A stretch of DNA of 35,714 nucleotides from Arcicella sp. Its GTDB lineage: Bacteria > Bacteroidota > Bacteroidia > Cytophagales > Spirosomataceae. Location: positions 1-35,714 of the forward strand of contig JACMRQ010000272.1 in the NCBI GenBank assembly GCA_014376355.1, read 5' to 3'. Shown here piece by piece: positions 8,791-17,729 of this stretch (position 1 is its first letter; each line of letters opens with the position of its first letter). The notes under the pieces are model-generated. The model ran no database searches, was not told the DNA's origin, and was given only the letters and a program-made list of their open reading frames with translations. The position numbers and the translations under genes were made by a program.

Positions 8791-9137
8791 TTTATTGGCA
8801 TTGACTAAAAACCAGTGGTAAAGTTCGAAAATAGGCACTTTTTCGGAAAATATATATTATTATTTCAACTTGAAATAGGTTGATTTGGGTAAAAAATAGC
8901 TCATTACAAACTTGATTTGTAATGAGCTATTTTTTATATAAGTAAAGGTAGTTTTAGAGCATTTATCCAAATCTAAATTATTAAGAAATACTTCGTTTTG
9001 GGAAAGAGATTCTTTTTTTAACGCATGAAGGTACAGGACAGTCGTTTGTTAATAATTTACAAAATTTGAATAATAATGAGAATTTTTAGACTTATTCAAT
9101 GTCAGTAAATTTATTCATATTCCAAATAACCTTTCCA
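8791..9137. other. Intergenic region between malY-like gene and susC-like gene
   Basis: This stretch of 347 bases holds the strong palindromic terminator at 8891-8935 and then about 200 bases of AT-rich sequence that must contain the promoter of the sugar locus. I do not find an exact TAnnTTTG box in it. A short in-frame extension of the SusC reading frame (9099-9137) lies here but is probably leader. Confidence 0.6.
8891..8935. terminator. Bidirectional rho-independent terminator
   Basis: The 20-nt arms 8891-8910 and 8916-8935 are perfectly complementary around a 5-nt loop, with an A-run on the left and a T-run on the right. It ends the MFS/MalY transcription unit and insulates the sugar locus that follows. 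Confidence 0.92.
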
Positions 9138-12100
9138 ATGAAAAACACAATTACTAATCACAGTTTCAAAATCTTTGTATGCCGTTGGGTCATAACACTG
9201 ATTTTGTTTATTCCAACGCTTGCTTTCGCACAGCAACAAATAAAGGGTAAAATTTCAGGTCAAGACGGCGTACCATTGAGTGGGGTAAGTGTTGCGGTAA
9301 AAGGTACAACCCGAGGCACAACAACCGATGCCGAAGGTAATTTTAAAATTGAAGTGGCCGCCAAAGCAATTTTATCCTTTAGCTTTATTGGTTATGTAAC
9401 GAAAGATGTTGCCATTGCAAGTGGACAAAGTGTAGTAAATGTAGCGATGAATGAAGATCAACAAAATTTAGACGAAGTTGTAGTGGTTGGATACGGAACT
9501 CAATTAAAAAAGGAGATTACTGGGGCTGTTCAAACGGTAAATTATAAAGAATTAAAGGATATTCCCGTCTCGCAAATTACGCAAAAACTACAAGGACAAT
9601 TAGCGGGTGTACAAATTAATCAAACAACTGGTAAACCTGGACAGGGTATGTCGGTTCGTATTCGTGGGCAGGTGTCGGTAACTGCAGGGAGTGACCCGCT
9701 TTATGTGATTGATGGCTTTCCAATTACGGGAAATATTGGAGCGATGAATCCTGATGAAATTGAAGACATTTCGATTTTGAAAGATGCTGCATCTACTTCT
9801 TTATATGGTTCAAGAGCAGCCAATGGCGTAGTTTTAATAACCACGAAGAAAGGAAAAGCAGGCACAAATGTTAGTTTTAGTACTTTCACTGGTTTGCAAG
9901 AAGTTCCAAAAAGGGGAAGAGTTGAAATGATGTCAGCGGTTGAATTCGCACAATTTAAAAAAGAATATTATGAAGATGCTAAACAACCCGTTCCAGTAGA
10001 ATTCCAAAATCCATCACAATATGAAGGAAAAAATAATGACTGGTACGATGCTCTATTAAGAGTTGCTCCCTTACAAAGTTATAATTTAAGCATTACTTCA
10101 AACCGAGAAAAAGCCCGAACCAGTGTTGTTGCAGGGGTTTTTAATCAGAAAGGAGTTGTGATAAATAATGATTATAAAAGATATTCTCTTCGGATAAATT
10201 CTGAATTTGATATTTCGGATAAAGTAAAAATGGGCTTCAATTTAGCACCACAATATGTTTTTGATAATACACCAAGAACCGATGGTGACAGAGGAACGGG
10301 TATTTTATTCAACGCTCTACACACTTGGCCAGTGATGCCAATCCGTGATGCAAATGGAGAATTAACTTTATTTAATAAATTCCCAGCCAGTACCGGAAAT
10401 ATTTTTGCGTATGCTAACTGGGTACGTGCTGCTGGAGAATTAATTAATGAAACAACTACGACGAATCTTATTTCAAATGCGTATATTCAATATAGACCTA
10501 TTAAAGGTTTAGTTTTGAAATCCACTTTTAATGTGGAGGTTTTACGATCAAAATTTTTCTATTTTAATCCTTCAACTGCCACAAGTGCCATCAATGTTCC
10601 TGTTCCAACCACTGCAGTTTCAATTCGTGAAAACACAGAGAATCTCACTTGGTTAAATGAAAACTTGGCAACTTATTCCAAAAGTTTTAACAATAATCAC
10701 AATTTTGAACTTTTAGCGGGTTTTACCAATCAAAAATTTCGTCAAGAATCCACTCGTACACAAGCAGATACCTACGCAGACGATAGACTTCCTACGATTC
10801 AAGGAGCAATTAACATAAACCGTGCTGGAACTTTCAACGGCGTTCAAGAATGGAGTTTGACTTCTTTCCTCTCAAGATTAACGTATAATTACAAAGGGAA
10901 ATATTTATTTACCGCTGCTATTAGAAGTGACGGTTCATCTCGATTTGGTTCGGATAATCGTTGGGGTACATTTCCTTCTGCATCAGTTGGTTGGGTGATT
11001 TCGGACGAGCCATTTATTCAAAAATTTCCCGAAATATCTTTTGCTAAACTTAGAGCAAGTTTCGGGGTTATTGGGAATAATAATATTGGTAATTATACTT
11101 CTTATGCTTTAATTAACAATACTGTAAATGCCGTTTTCGGAAATACAGTTTCTGCGGGTGCCGTTGTTACTTCCTTGGCAAACAAAAATTTAGGATGGGA
11201 AACAACCCGCCAATTTGATCTTGGCCTTGACCTTGGTTTATTCAATAACAGAGTTCAATTTATATATGATTTTTATACCAAAAATACAACCAACTTGTTG
11301 TACAGTGTTCAAGTTCCACAAGAATCTGGTTTTGGAAATTTTAACGATAATATTGGGGAAATTAAATTTTGGGGACACGAATTTTCATTGGTTACAAAAA
11401 ATACCGTTGGAAAAATAAACTGGACTACTAATTTCAATATTTCATTTAATAGAAACATAGTTGTTGCCTTAGCAGATGGAATTGACCGTGTTTATGGTTC
11501 ATTTCACATCACTAAAGTTGGTTATCCTTTCGGACAATTTTATGGTCATGTAGCTCAAGGAGTTTATTTGAATGCCGAAGACTTGAAAAATTCACCCCAA
11601 GTTCCTGGGCGTTCAACGGTTGGAAGTATCAAATTGACTGACCAAAATGGCGATGGAATTATAACGAACGGAGGCGATAATGATGACCGAGTAATAATTG
11701 GAAGTCCTTTCCCAAAATTCACTTACGGAATCACTAATAATTTTCGCTACGGAAATTTTGATTTAAGTATCATTGGTTCTGGTTCTTATGGTAATCAATT
11801 GTTGGTAAGACATTTATACAGTACTGCAAATTTAGATGGTGTATTCAATATGGTAAAAGAAGTACAATATCGCTTTCGTTCCCCTGAAAATCCAGGCAAA
11901 GGTTTTTATGGTACAACCGTCGGTGGAGGAAACGTAACGGGTATTGAACGTGACTGGATGAACAGTAGATTTATTGCTGATGCTTCATTTTTTACCATCA
12001 AAAACATAACGTTAGGTTATACGATTGGAGCGGTAAATAAAGCATTCAAATCGGCTCGTCTTTATACTTCAATCCAAAATGCGTTTATTTTTACGCAATA

Positions 12101-12236
12101 TTGGGGTGGACCAAATCCTGAAACGAGTGCTAATGGTGCGGGAAATGGCGATGGCGGAAACCTAAGTCAGGGTGTGGACTTATCAAATTATCCCGTTCCA
12201 CGTACCTATACACTTGGAATAAATCTAAATTTCTAA
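9138..12236 (+). CDS. SusC/RagA-type TonB-dependent outer-membrane transporter
   Basis: This 1032-residue protein is a SusC-like TonB-dependent channel that imports oligosaccharides or other large nutrients across the outer membrane with its SusD partner. The signal peptide (about residues 1-31, ending AFA before QQQ) is followed by a carboxypeptidase-D regulatory-like domain (about 35-105). Next comes DEVVVVGYGTQ, the conserved start of the plug domain, then plug motifs such as VRIRG and DPLYVIDGFP, and the long beta-barrel ending in aromatic Phe (INLNF). I chose ATG at 9138 because the longer reading from 9099 adds thirteen residues in front of a normal signal peptide. It has no N-terminal anti-sigma-interacting STN domain. 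The SusD gene starts 19 nt after its stop. Confidence 0.95.
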   Translation: MKNTITNHSFKIFVCRWVITLILFIPTLAFAQQQIKGKISGQDGVPLSGVSVAVKGTTRGTTTDAEGNFKIEVAAKAILSFSFIGYVTKDVAIASGQSVVNVAMNEDQQNLDEVVVVGYGTQLKKEITGAVQTVNYKELKDIPVSQITQKLQGQLAGVQINQTTGKPGQGMSVRIRGQVSVTAGSDPLYVIDGFPITGNIGAMNPDEIEDISILKDAASTSLYGSRAANGVVLITTKKGKAGTNVSFSTFTGLQEVPKRGRVEMMSAVEFAQFKKEYYEDAKQPVPVEFQNPSQYEGKNNDWYDALLRVAPLQSYNLSITSNREKARTSVVAGVFNQKGVVINNDYKRYSLRINSEFDISDKVKMGFNLAPQYVFDNTPRTDGDRGTGILFNALHTWPVMPIRDANGELTLFNKFPASTGNIFAYANWVRAAGELINETTTTNLISNAYIQYRPIKGLVLKSTFNVEVLRSKFFYFNPSTATSAINVPVPTTAVSIRENTENLTWLNENLATYSKSFNNNHNFELLAGFTNQKFRQESTRTQADTYADDRLPTIQGAININRAGTFNGVQEWSLTSFLSRLTYNYKGKYLFTAAIRSDGSSRFGSDNRWGTFPSASVGWVISDEPFIQKFPEISFAKLRASFGVIGNNNIGNYTSYALINNTVNAVFGNTVSAGAVVTSLANKNLGWETTRQFDLGLDLGLFNNRVQFIYDFYTKNTTNLLYSVQVPQESGFGNFNDNIGEIKFWGHEFSLVTKNTVGKINWTTNFNISFNRNIVVALADGIDRVYGSFHITKVGYPFGQFYGHVAQGVYLNAEDLKNSPQVPGRSTVGSIKLTDQNGDGIITNGGDNDDRVIIGSPFPKFTYGITNNFRYGNFDLSIIGSGSYGNQLLVRHLYSTANLDGVFNMVKEVQYRFRSPENPGKGFYGTTVGGGNVTGIERDWMNSRFIADASFFTIKNITLGYTIGAVNKAFKSARLYTSIQNAFIFTQYWGGPNPETSANGAGNGDGGNLSQGVDLSNYPVPRTYTLGINLNF

Positions 12237-12255
12237 TTATTAAACTTTTGAACAC

Positions 12256-13764
12256 ATGAAAAAGATACTAATTATATCAATAATATTGGGATTTACCCAA
12301 ACGAGTTGCAAGGAGAATTTTTTGACCATTGTTCCCGAAACGGCCCTAAGTTCAGCAACTTTTTTCAATAAAGAAGCCGATTTCCAACAAGCGGTCAATG
12401 CCGCTTATGTTCCCTTACGAAGCATCGTGAATGATAGGGCATATTTATTAGGAGAAATGCACTCCGACAATACTTATTATTACAGAAATATCCTTTTTGG
12501 AGACACTGAACAGCAAGAGGATATTGCAGATTTTGCCGTTCCAACTGCCAACGGAGTTACTTCTAATACGCACGTTTTAAATAATTATCGTTTAGATTAT
12601 CAAATTATTGCCAGAGCAAATCAAATATTATCACAAATTGATAAGGTTGAATTTAATGCAGATTCAAAGAACAATTTGAAAGGGCAAGCCATGTTGTTAA
12701 GAGCTTATGCCTACCTTGAACTGGTTCAATATTTTGGCAAAGTGCCTTTACATTTGACTCCCGTAACGGTCAGACAAGATGCTGCATTGCCTTTATCAAC
12801 GGTTGATGAAGTTTATGCACAAATAATTAAGGATGCCACACAGGCCTCTACTTTTTTATTGCCAAAATCAAAGCAAGAAGCGGGTAGGGTAACTTCGGGT
12901 TCAGCTAAAACTTTATTAGCAAACGTTTACATCGTTCAGAAAAAATGGGCGGAGGCCGAAAAAGTTGCCAGAGATGTTGTCACAAGCGGAGAATACGGTT
13001 TAATGATTGGTTACGAAAATGCTTTTTCTACTAATACTGCCAATAAAAATAATCAAGAGTCAATTTTTGAAGTCCAGTTTTTGGAAGGTTCGGATGGTTT
13101 AAATGGTAGTATAATTTACAATTTTCTCCCAAGACCAATGAGTCCTGAAGAATTAAAACCGATCACTGGAACGTCAAACCCTCAGCCGCTCACGGGCGAA
13201 GGCAACAACGCCCCAACGCCTGATATTATCGCTGCTTATGAAACTGGAGATTTGAGAAAAGATGCCTCAATTGCTGTAGTAACATTAAGTGGAAGTTTAC
13301 GGGCAAATAAGGTTTTTCCATACATAAAAAAGTTTGCGAAGACTCATACTTTACATGGAAATACTGGTAACAATTGGCCTATTTATCGTTACTCAGAAGT
13401 TTTATTGTATTTAGCAGAAGCCTTAACGGAGCAGAATAAAGTTTCGGAAGCTGCACCATTTCTAAATCAAGTTCGTACAAGAGCTGGTCTCAAAGCCTCA
13501 AAAGCAGTTTCACAAACTGAAATGCGTAATGCAATTTATCAAGAAAGGCGAGTTGAACTGGCGTTTGAAAATAAACGGTGGTTTGATTTAATTAGAACAG
13601 GCAGAGCAATTGATGTAATAACAGCGTATGGAAATCGAATTAAGGCAAATCCTGTTGATTATTATTATCCAGAAGGGGCAATACCTCGAAGCAATGCTTT
13701 TACTAATATAAGTTTATTGTATGGTCTTCCAGCCGATGAGGCGGCATTGACTCCTTATTTCTAA
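12256..13764 (+). CDS. SusD/RagB-type nutrient-binding surface lipoprotein
   Basis: This 502-residue lipoprotein caps the SusC channel and binds its substrate at the cell surface. The signal peptide ends in QTSC with Cys18 as the lipid-attachment residue. The N-terminal SusD-like segment (ETALSSATFFNKEADFQQAVNAAY) and helical TPR-like region (LKGQAMLLRAYAYLELVQYFGKVP) are typical. So is the C-terminal block with YLAEALTE, LNQVRTRAGL and YQERRVELAFENKRWFDLIRTG. Translation probably continues from the SusC transcript (19-nt gap). A terminator-like hairpin follows at 13798-13837. The SusD family does not reveal the sugar. Confidence 0.95.
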   Translation: MKKILIISIILGFTQTSCKENFLTIVPETALSSATFFNKEADFQQAVNAAYVPLRSIVNDRAYLLGEMHSDNTYYYRNILFGDTEQQEDIADFAVPTANGVTSNTHVLNNYRLDYQIIARANQILSQIDKVEFNADSKNNLKGQAMLLRAYAYLELVQYFGKVPLHLTPVTVRQDAALPLSTVDEVYAQIIKDATQASTFLLPKSKQEAGRVTSGSAKTLLANVYIVQKKWAEAEKVARDVVTSGEYGLMIGYENAFSTNTANKNNQESIFEVQFLEGSDGLNGSIIYNFLPRPMSPEELKPITGTSNPQPLTGEGNNAPTPDIIAAYETGDLRKDASIAVVTLSGSLRANKVFPYIKKFAKTHTLHGNTGNNWPIYRYSEVLLYLAEALTEQNKVSEAAPFLNQVRTRAGLKASKAVSQTEMRNAIYQERRVELAFENKRWFDLIRTGRAIDVITAYGNRIKANPVDYYYPEGAIPRSNAFTNISLLYGLPADEAALTPYF

Positions 13765-13797
13765 TTCTTTTTTTTGATTAACATATAATATTACAAA

Positions 13798-13837
13798 TAC
13801 CGACCTGTAAGATTTTCAAAACCCTTACAGGTCGGTA
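13798..13837. terminator. Hairpin after susD-like gene
   Basis: Arms 13798-13811 and 13824-13837 form a perfect 14-bp stem with a 12-nt loop, 33 nt after the SusD stop. There is no T-run after it on the plus strand. It may be a partial terminator that lowers expression of downstream genes relative to SusCD, or a palindromic intergenic repeat. Confidence 0.6.
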
Positions 13838-13943
13838 CTGTAAAAGCAATAGAATTTATTATTTTTATCATATTAATAATGCATTAATTTTTTAGGTGTA
13901 AAATGCTATCAACAAAATTTATTTCGTACCAACCAAAAATATT

Positions 13944-16649
13944 ATGTTTACTAAAAGTCTAATTGTCAAACTCTTCTTTGTGGTAATTGCTTTGCTTGCA
14001 ATTGCTTCATTTATTTCTGTCAGAACTACTGAACCTTCTGTAACAGGAATTAAAGATCCTAAAGTTGAAAAGCTAAAACTTACGGATGGATTCAAAGCCG
14101 AACATCTTTATAGTCCCTCAGAAAATAATTATGGTTCTTGGGTTTCCATGACTTTTGATGATAAAGGTCGAATGATTGTTTCTGACCAATACGGTTCATT
14201 ATATCGTTTAAAAATTCCTGCTATTGGTGCTGAAAACCAAACTACTGCTATCGAAAAACTCGCTATCGGTAAAGCACCAAATGTTGATACTACGGGTATG
14301 GGTTATGCACACGGCTTACTATACGCCTTCAATAGTCTGTATGTAATGATTAATAACGGGAAAAATAACAAAGAATTTACTCGTAAAAGTGGCTTGTATC
14401 GGCTTCAAGATACTGATAATGACGATCAATTTGACAAACTTACCCTCATGAAAGAATTGGTGGGTGAAGGTGAACATGGGCCTCATAGTATTGTTTTATC
14501 GCCCGATAAAAAATCACTTTTTGTTATTTGTGGTAACCATACTGACGTTCCTCCTTTGGATGCTTACCGTTTACCATCTAATTGGCAAGAAGATAATTTA
14601 TTTCCATTAATAAAAGACCCTCGTGGACACGCTAACGATCGTTATGCTCCAGGTGGTTGGATTGCAAATCTTGACCCAGAAGGTAAAAAATGGGAATTAT
14701 TTAGTGCTGGATACAGAAATGCTTTCGATATGACTTTCAACGAAGTGGGAGATTTGTTTGTGTATGATGCTGATATGGAGTGGGATTTTGGTCTTCCTTG
14801 GTATCGCCCAACTCGGATTTGCCACGCAACAAGTGCCAGTGAATTTGGATGGAGAACAGGCAATAGTAAATGGTCGCCTACATTTCCTGATAATCTTCCT
14901 CCGGTTCTTAACATCGGACAAGGTTCACCAACAAATTTATTACATTTAAAAGATGCAAAATTTCCTGCAAAATATAAAAGTACCTTATTAGCTTTCGATT
15001 GGAGTTTTGGAATTATTCATGCCGTTCATTTAAAACCTTCTGGTTCAACCTATTCTGGTGAAAGAGAGGAATTTTTATCAGGACTTCCATTGCCACTAAC
15101 TGATGGGGTTATTGGACCAGATGGAGCTTTATATTTCTTAACGGGTGGGCGTAAATTAGAGTCAGATTTATACAGAGTTTCTTATATTGGTAATGAAAAT
15201 ACTGCCCAAGTTGCTGCTAAACCAATTAATTCAGCTAACGCTTTAAGAAGAAGTTTAGAACAATATCATACGGGCGGTCCAAATAAAGAGGCTGTCAAAA
15301 TTGCTTTTCCTTACCTTAAAAATCCAGATAGATTTATCAGATATGCCGCTCGATTGGCGATTGAACATCAGCCCGTAAGCGAATGGCAGGACTTAGCTTT
15401 GAACGAAAAAGATCCAATTGCTCAAACGCAAGCATTAGTTTCTTTGATTCGTCAGGGAAAAGGAGATAAGAAAAATGAGATTTTAAATGCTCTTTTAAAT
15501 ATTAACTTCAAGACATTAACGCAACCCCAACAATTGGATTTATTACGGGCATTTGAATTGGCTTTTCTACGGATGGGACAACCTGATGCAACGATGAAAC
15601 CAAAAATTATTGCTTACTTAGACCCTTTATATCCAGCCAATACTGCCCACTTGAATCGTTCATTAAGTAAAGTTTTAATTTATTTAGATGCACCTGACGC
15701 TGTGGCAAAAACCCTCAAATTGATGGATATAAAAACTGAGCCAGGAAGTAATGATTTGAATGTCGAAACTGCTACCGCATCAAGCGATTTAATTTTACGA
15801 AATCCTCAATATGGAGCAGACATTGCCGCTATGTTAGCCAATATTCCTCCCGCCCAACATACCTATTATGCAACGATGTTAAGTTTGGCAAAAGTTGGTT
15901 GGACTCCTGCCTTTCAAGATAAATATTTTAAGTGGTATTATGATGCTTTTGGGTATAAGGGTGGTAGAAGCTATGTTGGTTTTCTGGATAGAGCCAGAAA
16001 ATTAGCGTTAAAAAACGTTCCTGAAAGCAAAAGAGCCTATTTTGATAAATTATCGGGAGCAGAGAGATTAAGTAAAAATGGTAATGATTTAATTTTAGCA
16101 ACTGCCCCGAAAGGACCTGGCGGATATTGGAAATTGGAAACGGCTCTTCCACTCGTTGAAAATGGGTTAGCCAATCGAAATTTTGAGCAAGGAAAAGCCA
16201 TGTTTTCTGCTACGACTTGCAAAATGTGCCATGCTATGCGTGGAGAAGGCGGAGCAATTGGTCCAGATTTGACGCAATTAGGCACTCGCTTTTCTTCAAA
16301 AGATATGTTAGAAGCCATTATTCATCCTGATAAAACGGTTTCTGATCAATACGCTGCAACGCAATATAGTCTTAAAAATGGCAGTTCAGTTGTTGGACGT
16401 TTGATTAATGAAGATAAAAATTATTACTACGTTTCTCAGAATCCTTACTCACCCGAAGTATTGGAAAAAGTGTTGAAGAAGAATGTAGTTTCGGCTAAAT
16501 ATTCATCCGTATCCATCATGTTTGGTGGGCTAATTAACAGTTTAAATGCCGATGAAATGAAAGATTTGATGGCCTATTTAATGTCAGGAGGAAATGACAA
16601 AAACCCAATGTTCTCGGCCAAAACCGAGGTTAAAAAAGATGGGAAGTAA
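13944..16649 (+). CDS. PVC-type haem-binding protein: beta-propeller dehydrogenase-like domain with C-terminal cytochrome c
   Basis: This 901-residue exported protein starts with a signal or anchor helix (about residues 7-26). Residues about 45-420 look like the membrane-bound dehydrogenase/sorbosone-dehydrogenase-type beta-propeller (GEHGPHSIVLSPDKKSLFV, GPDGALYFLTGG). Residues about 430-700 look like HEAT-type helical repeats. Residues about 740-890 are a PVC-type cytochrome c domain with CKMCH (Cys759, Cys762, His763), GPDLTQLGTRFSSKDMLEAIIHPDKTVSDQY and a late Met for the second ligand. The protein probably oxidises a sugar or alcohol in the periplasm and passes electrons to the respiratory chain; the cofactor of the propeller (PQQ or other) cannot be confirmed. 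It lies between SusD and the DUF1080 gene, which links it to sugar breakdown. Confidence 0.85.
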   Translation: MFTKSLIVKLFFVVIALLAIASFISVRTTEPSVTGIKDPKVEKLKLTDGFKAEHLYSPSENNYGSWVSMTFDDKGRMIVSDQYGSLYRLKIPAIGAENQTTAIEKLAIGKAPNVDTTGMGYAHGLLYAFNSLYVMINNGKNNKEFTRKSGLYRLQDTDNDDQFDKLTLMKELVGEGEHGPHSIVLSPDKKSLFVICGNHTDVPPLDAYRLPSNWQEDNLFPLIKDPRGHANDRYAPGGWIANLDPEGKKWELFSAGYRNAFDMTFNEVGDLFVYDADMEWDFGLPWYRPTRICHATSASEFGWRTGNSKWSPTFPDNLPPVLNIGQGSPTNLLHLKDAKFPAKYKSTLLAFDWSFGIIHAVHLKPSGSTYSGEREEFLSGLPLPLTDGVIGPDGALYFLTGGRKLESDLYRVSYIGNENTAQVAAKPINSANALRRSLEQYHTGGPNKEAVKIAFPYLKNPDRFIRYAARLAIEHQPVSEWQDLALNEKDPIAQTQALVSLIRQGKGDKKNEILNALLNINFKTLTQPQQLDLLRAFELAFLRMGQPDATMKPKIIAYLDPLYPANTAHLNRSLSKVLIYLDAPDAVAKTLKLMDIKTEPGSNDLNVETATASSDLILRNPQYGADIAAMLANIPPAQHTYYATMLSLAKVGWTPAFQDKYFKWYYDAFGYKGGRSYVGFLDRARKLALKNVPESKRAYFDKLSGAERLSKNGNDLILATAPKGPGGYWKLETALPLVENGLANRNFEQGKAMFSATTCKMCHAMRGEGGAIGPDLTQLGTRFSSKDMLEAIIHPDKTVSDQYAATQYSLKNGSSVVGRLINEDKNYYYVSQNPYSPEVLEKVLKKNVVSAKYSSVSIMFGGLINSLNADEMKDLMAYLMSGGNDKNPMFSAKTEVKKDGK

Positions 16650-16684
16650 TTATTTCGTAGAAATGAACAAGAATATTTTGTTTG

Positions 16685-16718
16685 GATTTATGGTTCGACA
16701 ATAGTCAGACTATAAATC
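16685..16718. repeat. Imperfect inverted repeat related to the palindrome at 77-141
   Basis: Arms 16685-16694 and 16709-16718 match at 9 of 10 positions. The segment 16693-16712 matches 16 of 20 positions of the right arm of the palindrome at 116-135, sharing ATAGTCAGAC, which suggests a decayed copy of the same repeat. It lies 35 nt after the stop of the cytochrome gene. Confidence 0.45.
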
Positions 16719-16760
16719 TAAACCTTGTTTTAAATATTATAACGTATTGATAATTAAAAT

Positions 16761-16887
16761 ATAAGTGCCAAGATAAAATTAATTAGCATAATACTCATGG
16801 CATTACTTATGATAATTTATTCATTATCAATGATTTATAAACTCAGTCATGCCATGAGTAAATAATGTCCAAGCACTTATAAGTAAT
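16761..16887. repeat. Nested inverted repeats (possible cruciform or RNA structure)
   Basis: Three inverted-repeat pairs are nested: ATAAGTGC at 16761-16768 with 16873-16880; a perfect 12-mer at 16792-16803 with 16849-16860; and TGATAAT at 16810-16816 with 16823-16829. A further 9-mer, 16802-16810, is complementary to 16879-16887. This is more ordered than expected by chance in AT-rich sequence. It may be a terminator of the upstream unit, a processing site, or a remnant mobile repeat. Confidence 0.6.
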
Positions 16888-16951
16888 TTCAAGCCTTATA
16901 TTTTTATTGTAAAATATTTTTAAATGGTTATTTATATAAAAATCCACTTAA

Positions 16952-17728
16952 ATGAAATTAAAGAATAAACCCACATATTGGCAAATTGGATTGCTGATTT
17001 TCATTATTTCCACTGGCTGTAGATTCTCTACGATTAGCCAAAACAAAGAGAAAGGTTTTGTAAGTATTTTTGACGGAAAAACCTTAAACAATTGGGAAGG
17101 CGACCCAACTTATTGGAGAGTTGAAAATGGGAATTTAGTGGGAGAAATTACCCCACAGACGCTTCTTAAAACTAATTCTTTCATAATATGGAAAGGAGGA
17201 GAACCCGCCAATTTTGAACTAAAAGGTGAATTTAATATTACCGAAAAAGGAAATTCAGGCATTAATTACCGAAGTGAGAAATTACCCGATGTTCCGTTTG
17301 CATTGAAGGGTTACCAAGCTGATATTGACGGAGCAAATCGTTATACAGGACAAAACTATGAAGAACGTGGCAGAACAACTTTAGCATATCGTGGGCAAAT
17401 AACCAGTGTAAATCCGCAGTCTGGTGACTGGAAACCTGAAGATGTAAGGGCAAAAGTTCAAAAAAATGCTTGGTCAGATTTGAAAGTTACGGGTTCATTG
17501 GGTAATTCAGATTCTCTAAAAACAAAAATTAAAAATCAAGATTGGAATTCATTTCATCTAATCGTCAAAGGCAATCATTTACAACATTACATCAATGGAA
17601 TTTTAATGAGTGATGTAACTGACAATGATACAATTAACGGAAAATCTAAAGGCATTATTGGCGTTCAAGTTCACGTGGGTCCGCCCATGAAAGTTGAATA
17701 TAGAAATCTACGTTTGAAGCAATTATAA
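16952..17728 (+). CDS. DUF1080 (3-keto-disaccharide hydrolase family) lipoprotein
   Basis: This 258-residue lipoprotein has a signal peptide ending in STGC (Cys23) and one DUF1080 domain (about 36-256) of concanavalin-like jelly-roll fold. Family marks are FVSIFDGKTLNNWEGDP, YWRVENGNLVGE, FELKGEFNITEKGNSGINYRSE and GYQADIDG, with the closing VHVGPPMKVEYRNLRLK. Members of this family cleave glycosides that have first been oxidised to the 3-keto form, or catalyse the elimination step. A role on a keto-sugar produced by a dehydrogenase is therefore likely; this rests on the family, not on visible catalytic residues. The stop codon is one base before the start of the TIM-barrel epimerase, so the two are co-translated. 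Confidence 0.85.
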   Translation: MKLKNKPTYWQIGLLIFIISTGCRFSTISQNKEKGFVSIFDGKTLNNWEGDPTYWRVENGNLVGEITPQTLLKTNSFIIWKGGEPANFELKGEFNITEKGNSGINYRSEKLPDVPFALKGYQADIDGANRYTGQNYEERGRTTLAYRGQITSVNPQSGDWKPEDVRAKVQKNAWSDLKVTGSLGNSDSLKTKIKNQDWNSFHLIVKGNHLQHYINGILMSDVTDNDTINGKSKGIIGVQVHVGPPMKVEYRNLRLKQL

Positions 17729-17729
17729 A

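Larger units (their letters stand above)
16650..16951. other. Intergenic region rich in palindromes, before the DUF1080 gene
   Basis: This stretch of 302 bases has no convincing gene. It contains an imperfect inverted repeat at 16685-16718 and a nested set of inverted repeats at 16761-16887, listed separately. The AT-rich end (about 16900-16951) is a plausible promoter/leader for the genes that follow, but no exact TAnnTTTG box is visible. Confidence 0.6.

Noticed and set aside
9099-9137. Start of the SusC-like protein at 9099
   Set aside because: It would put thirteen hydrophobic, non-conserved residues before a normal signal peptide that begins at 9138.
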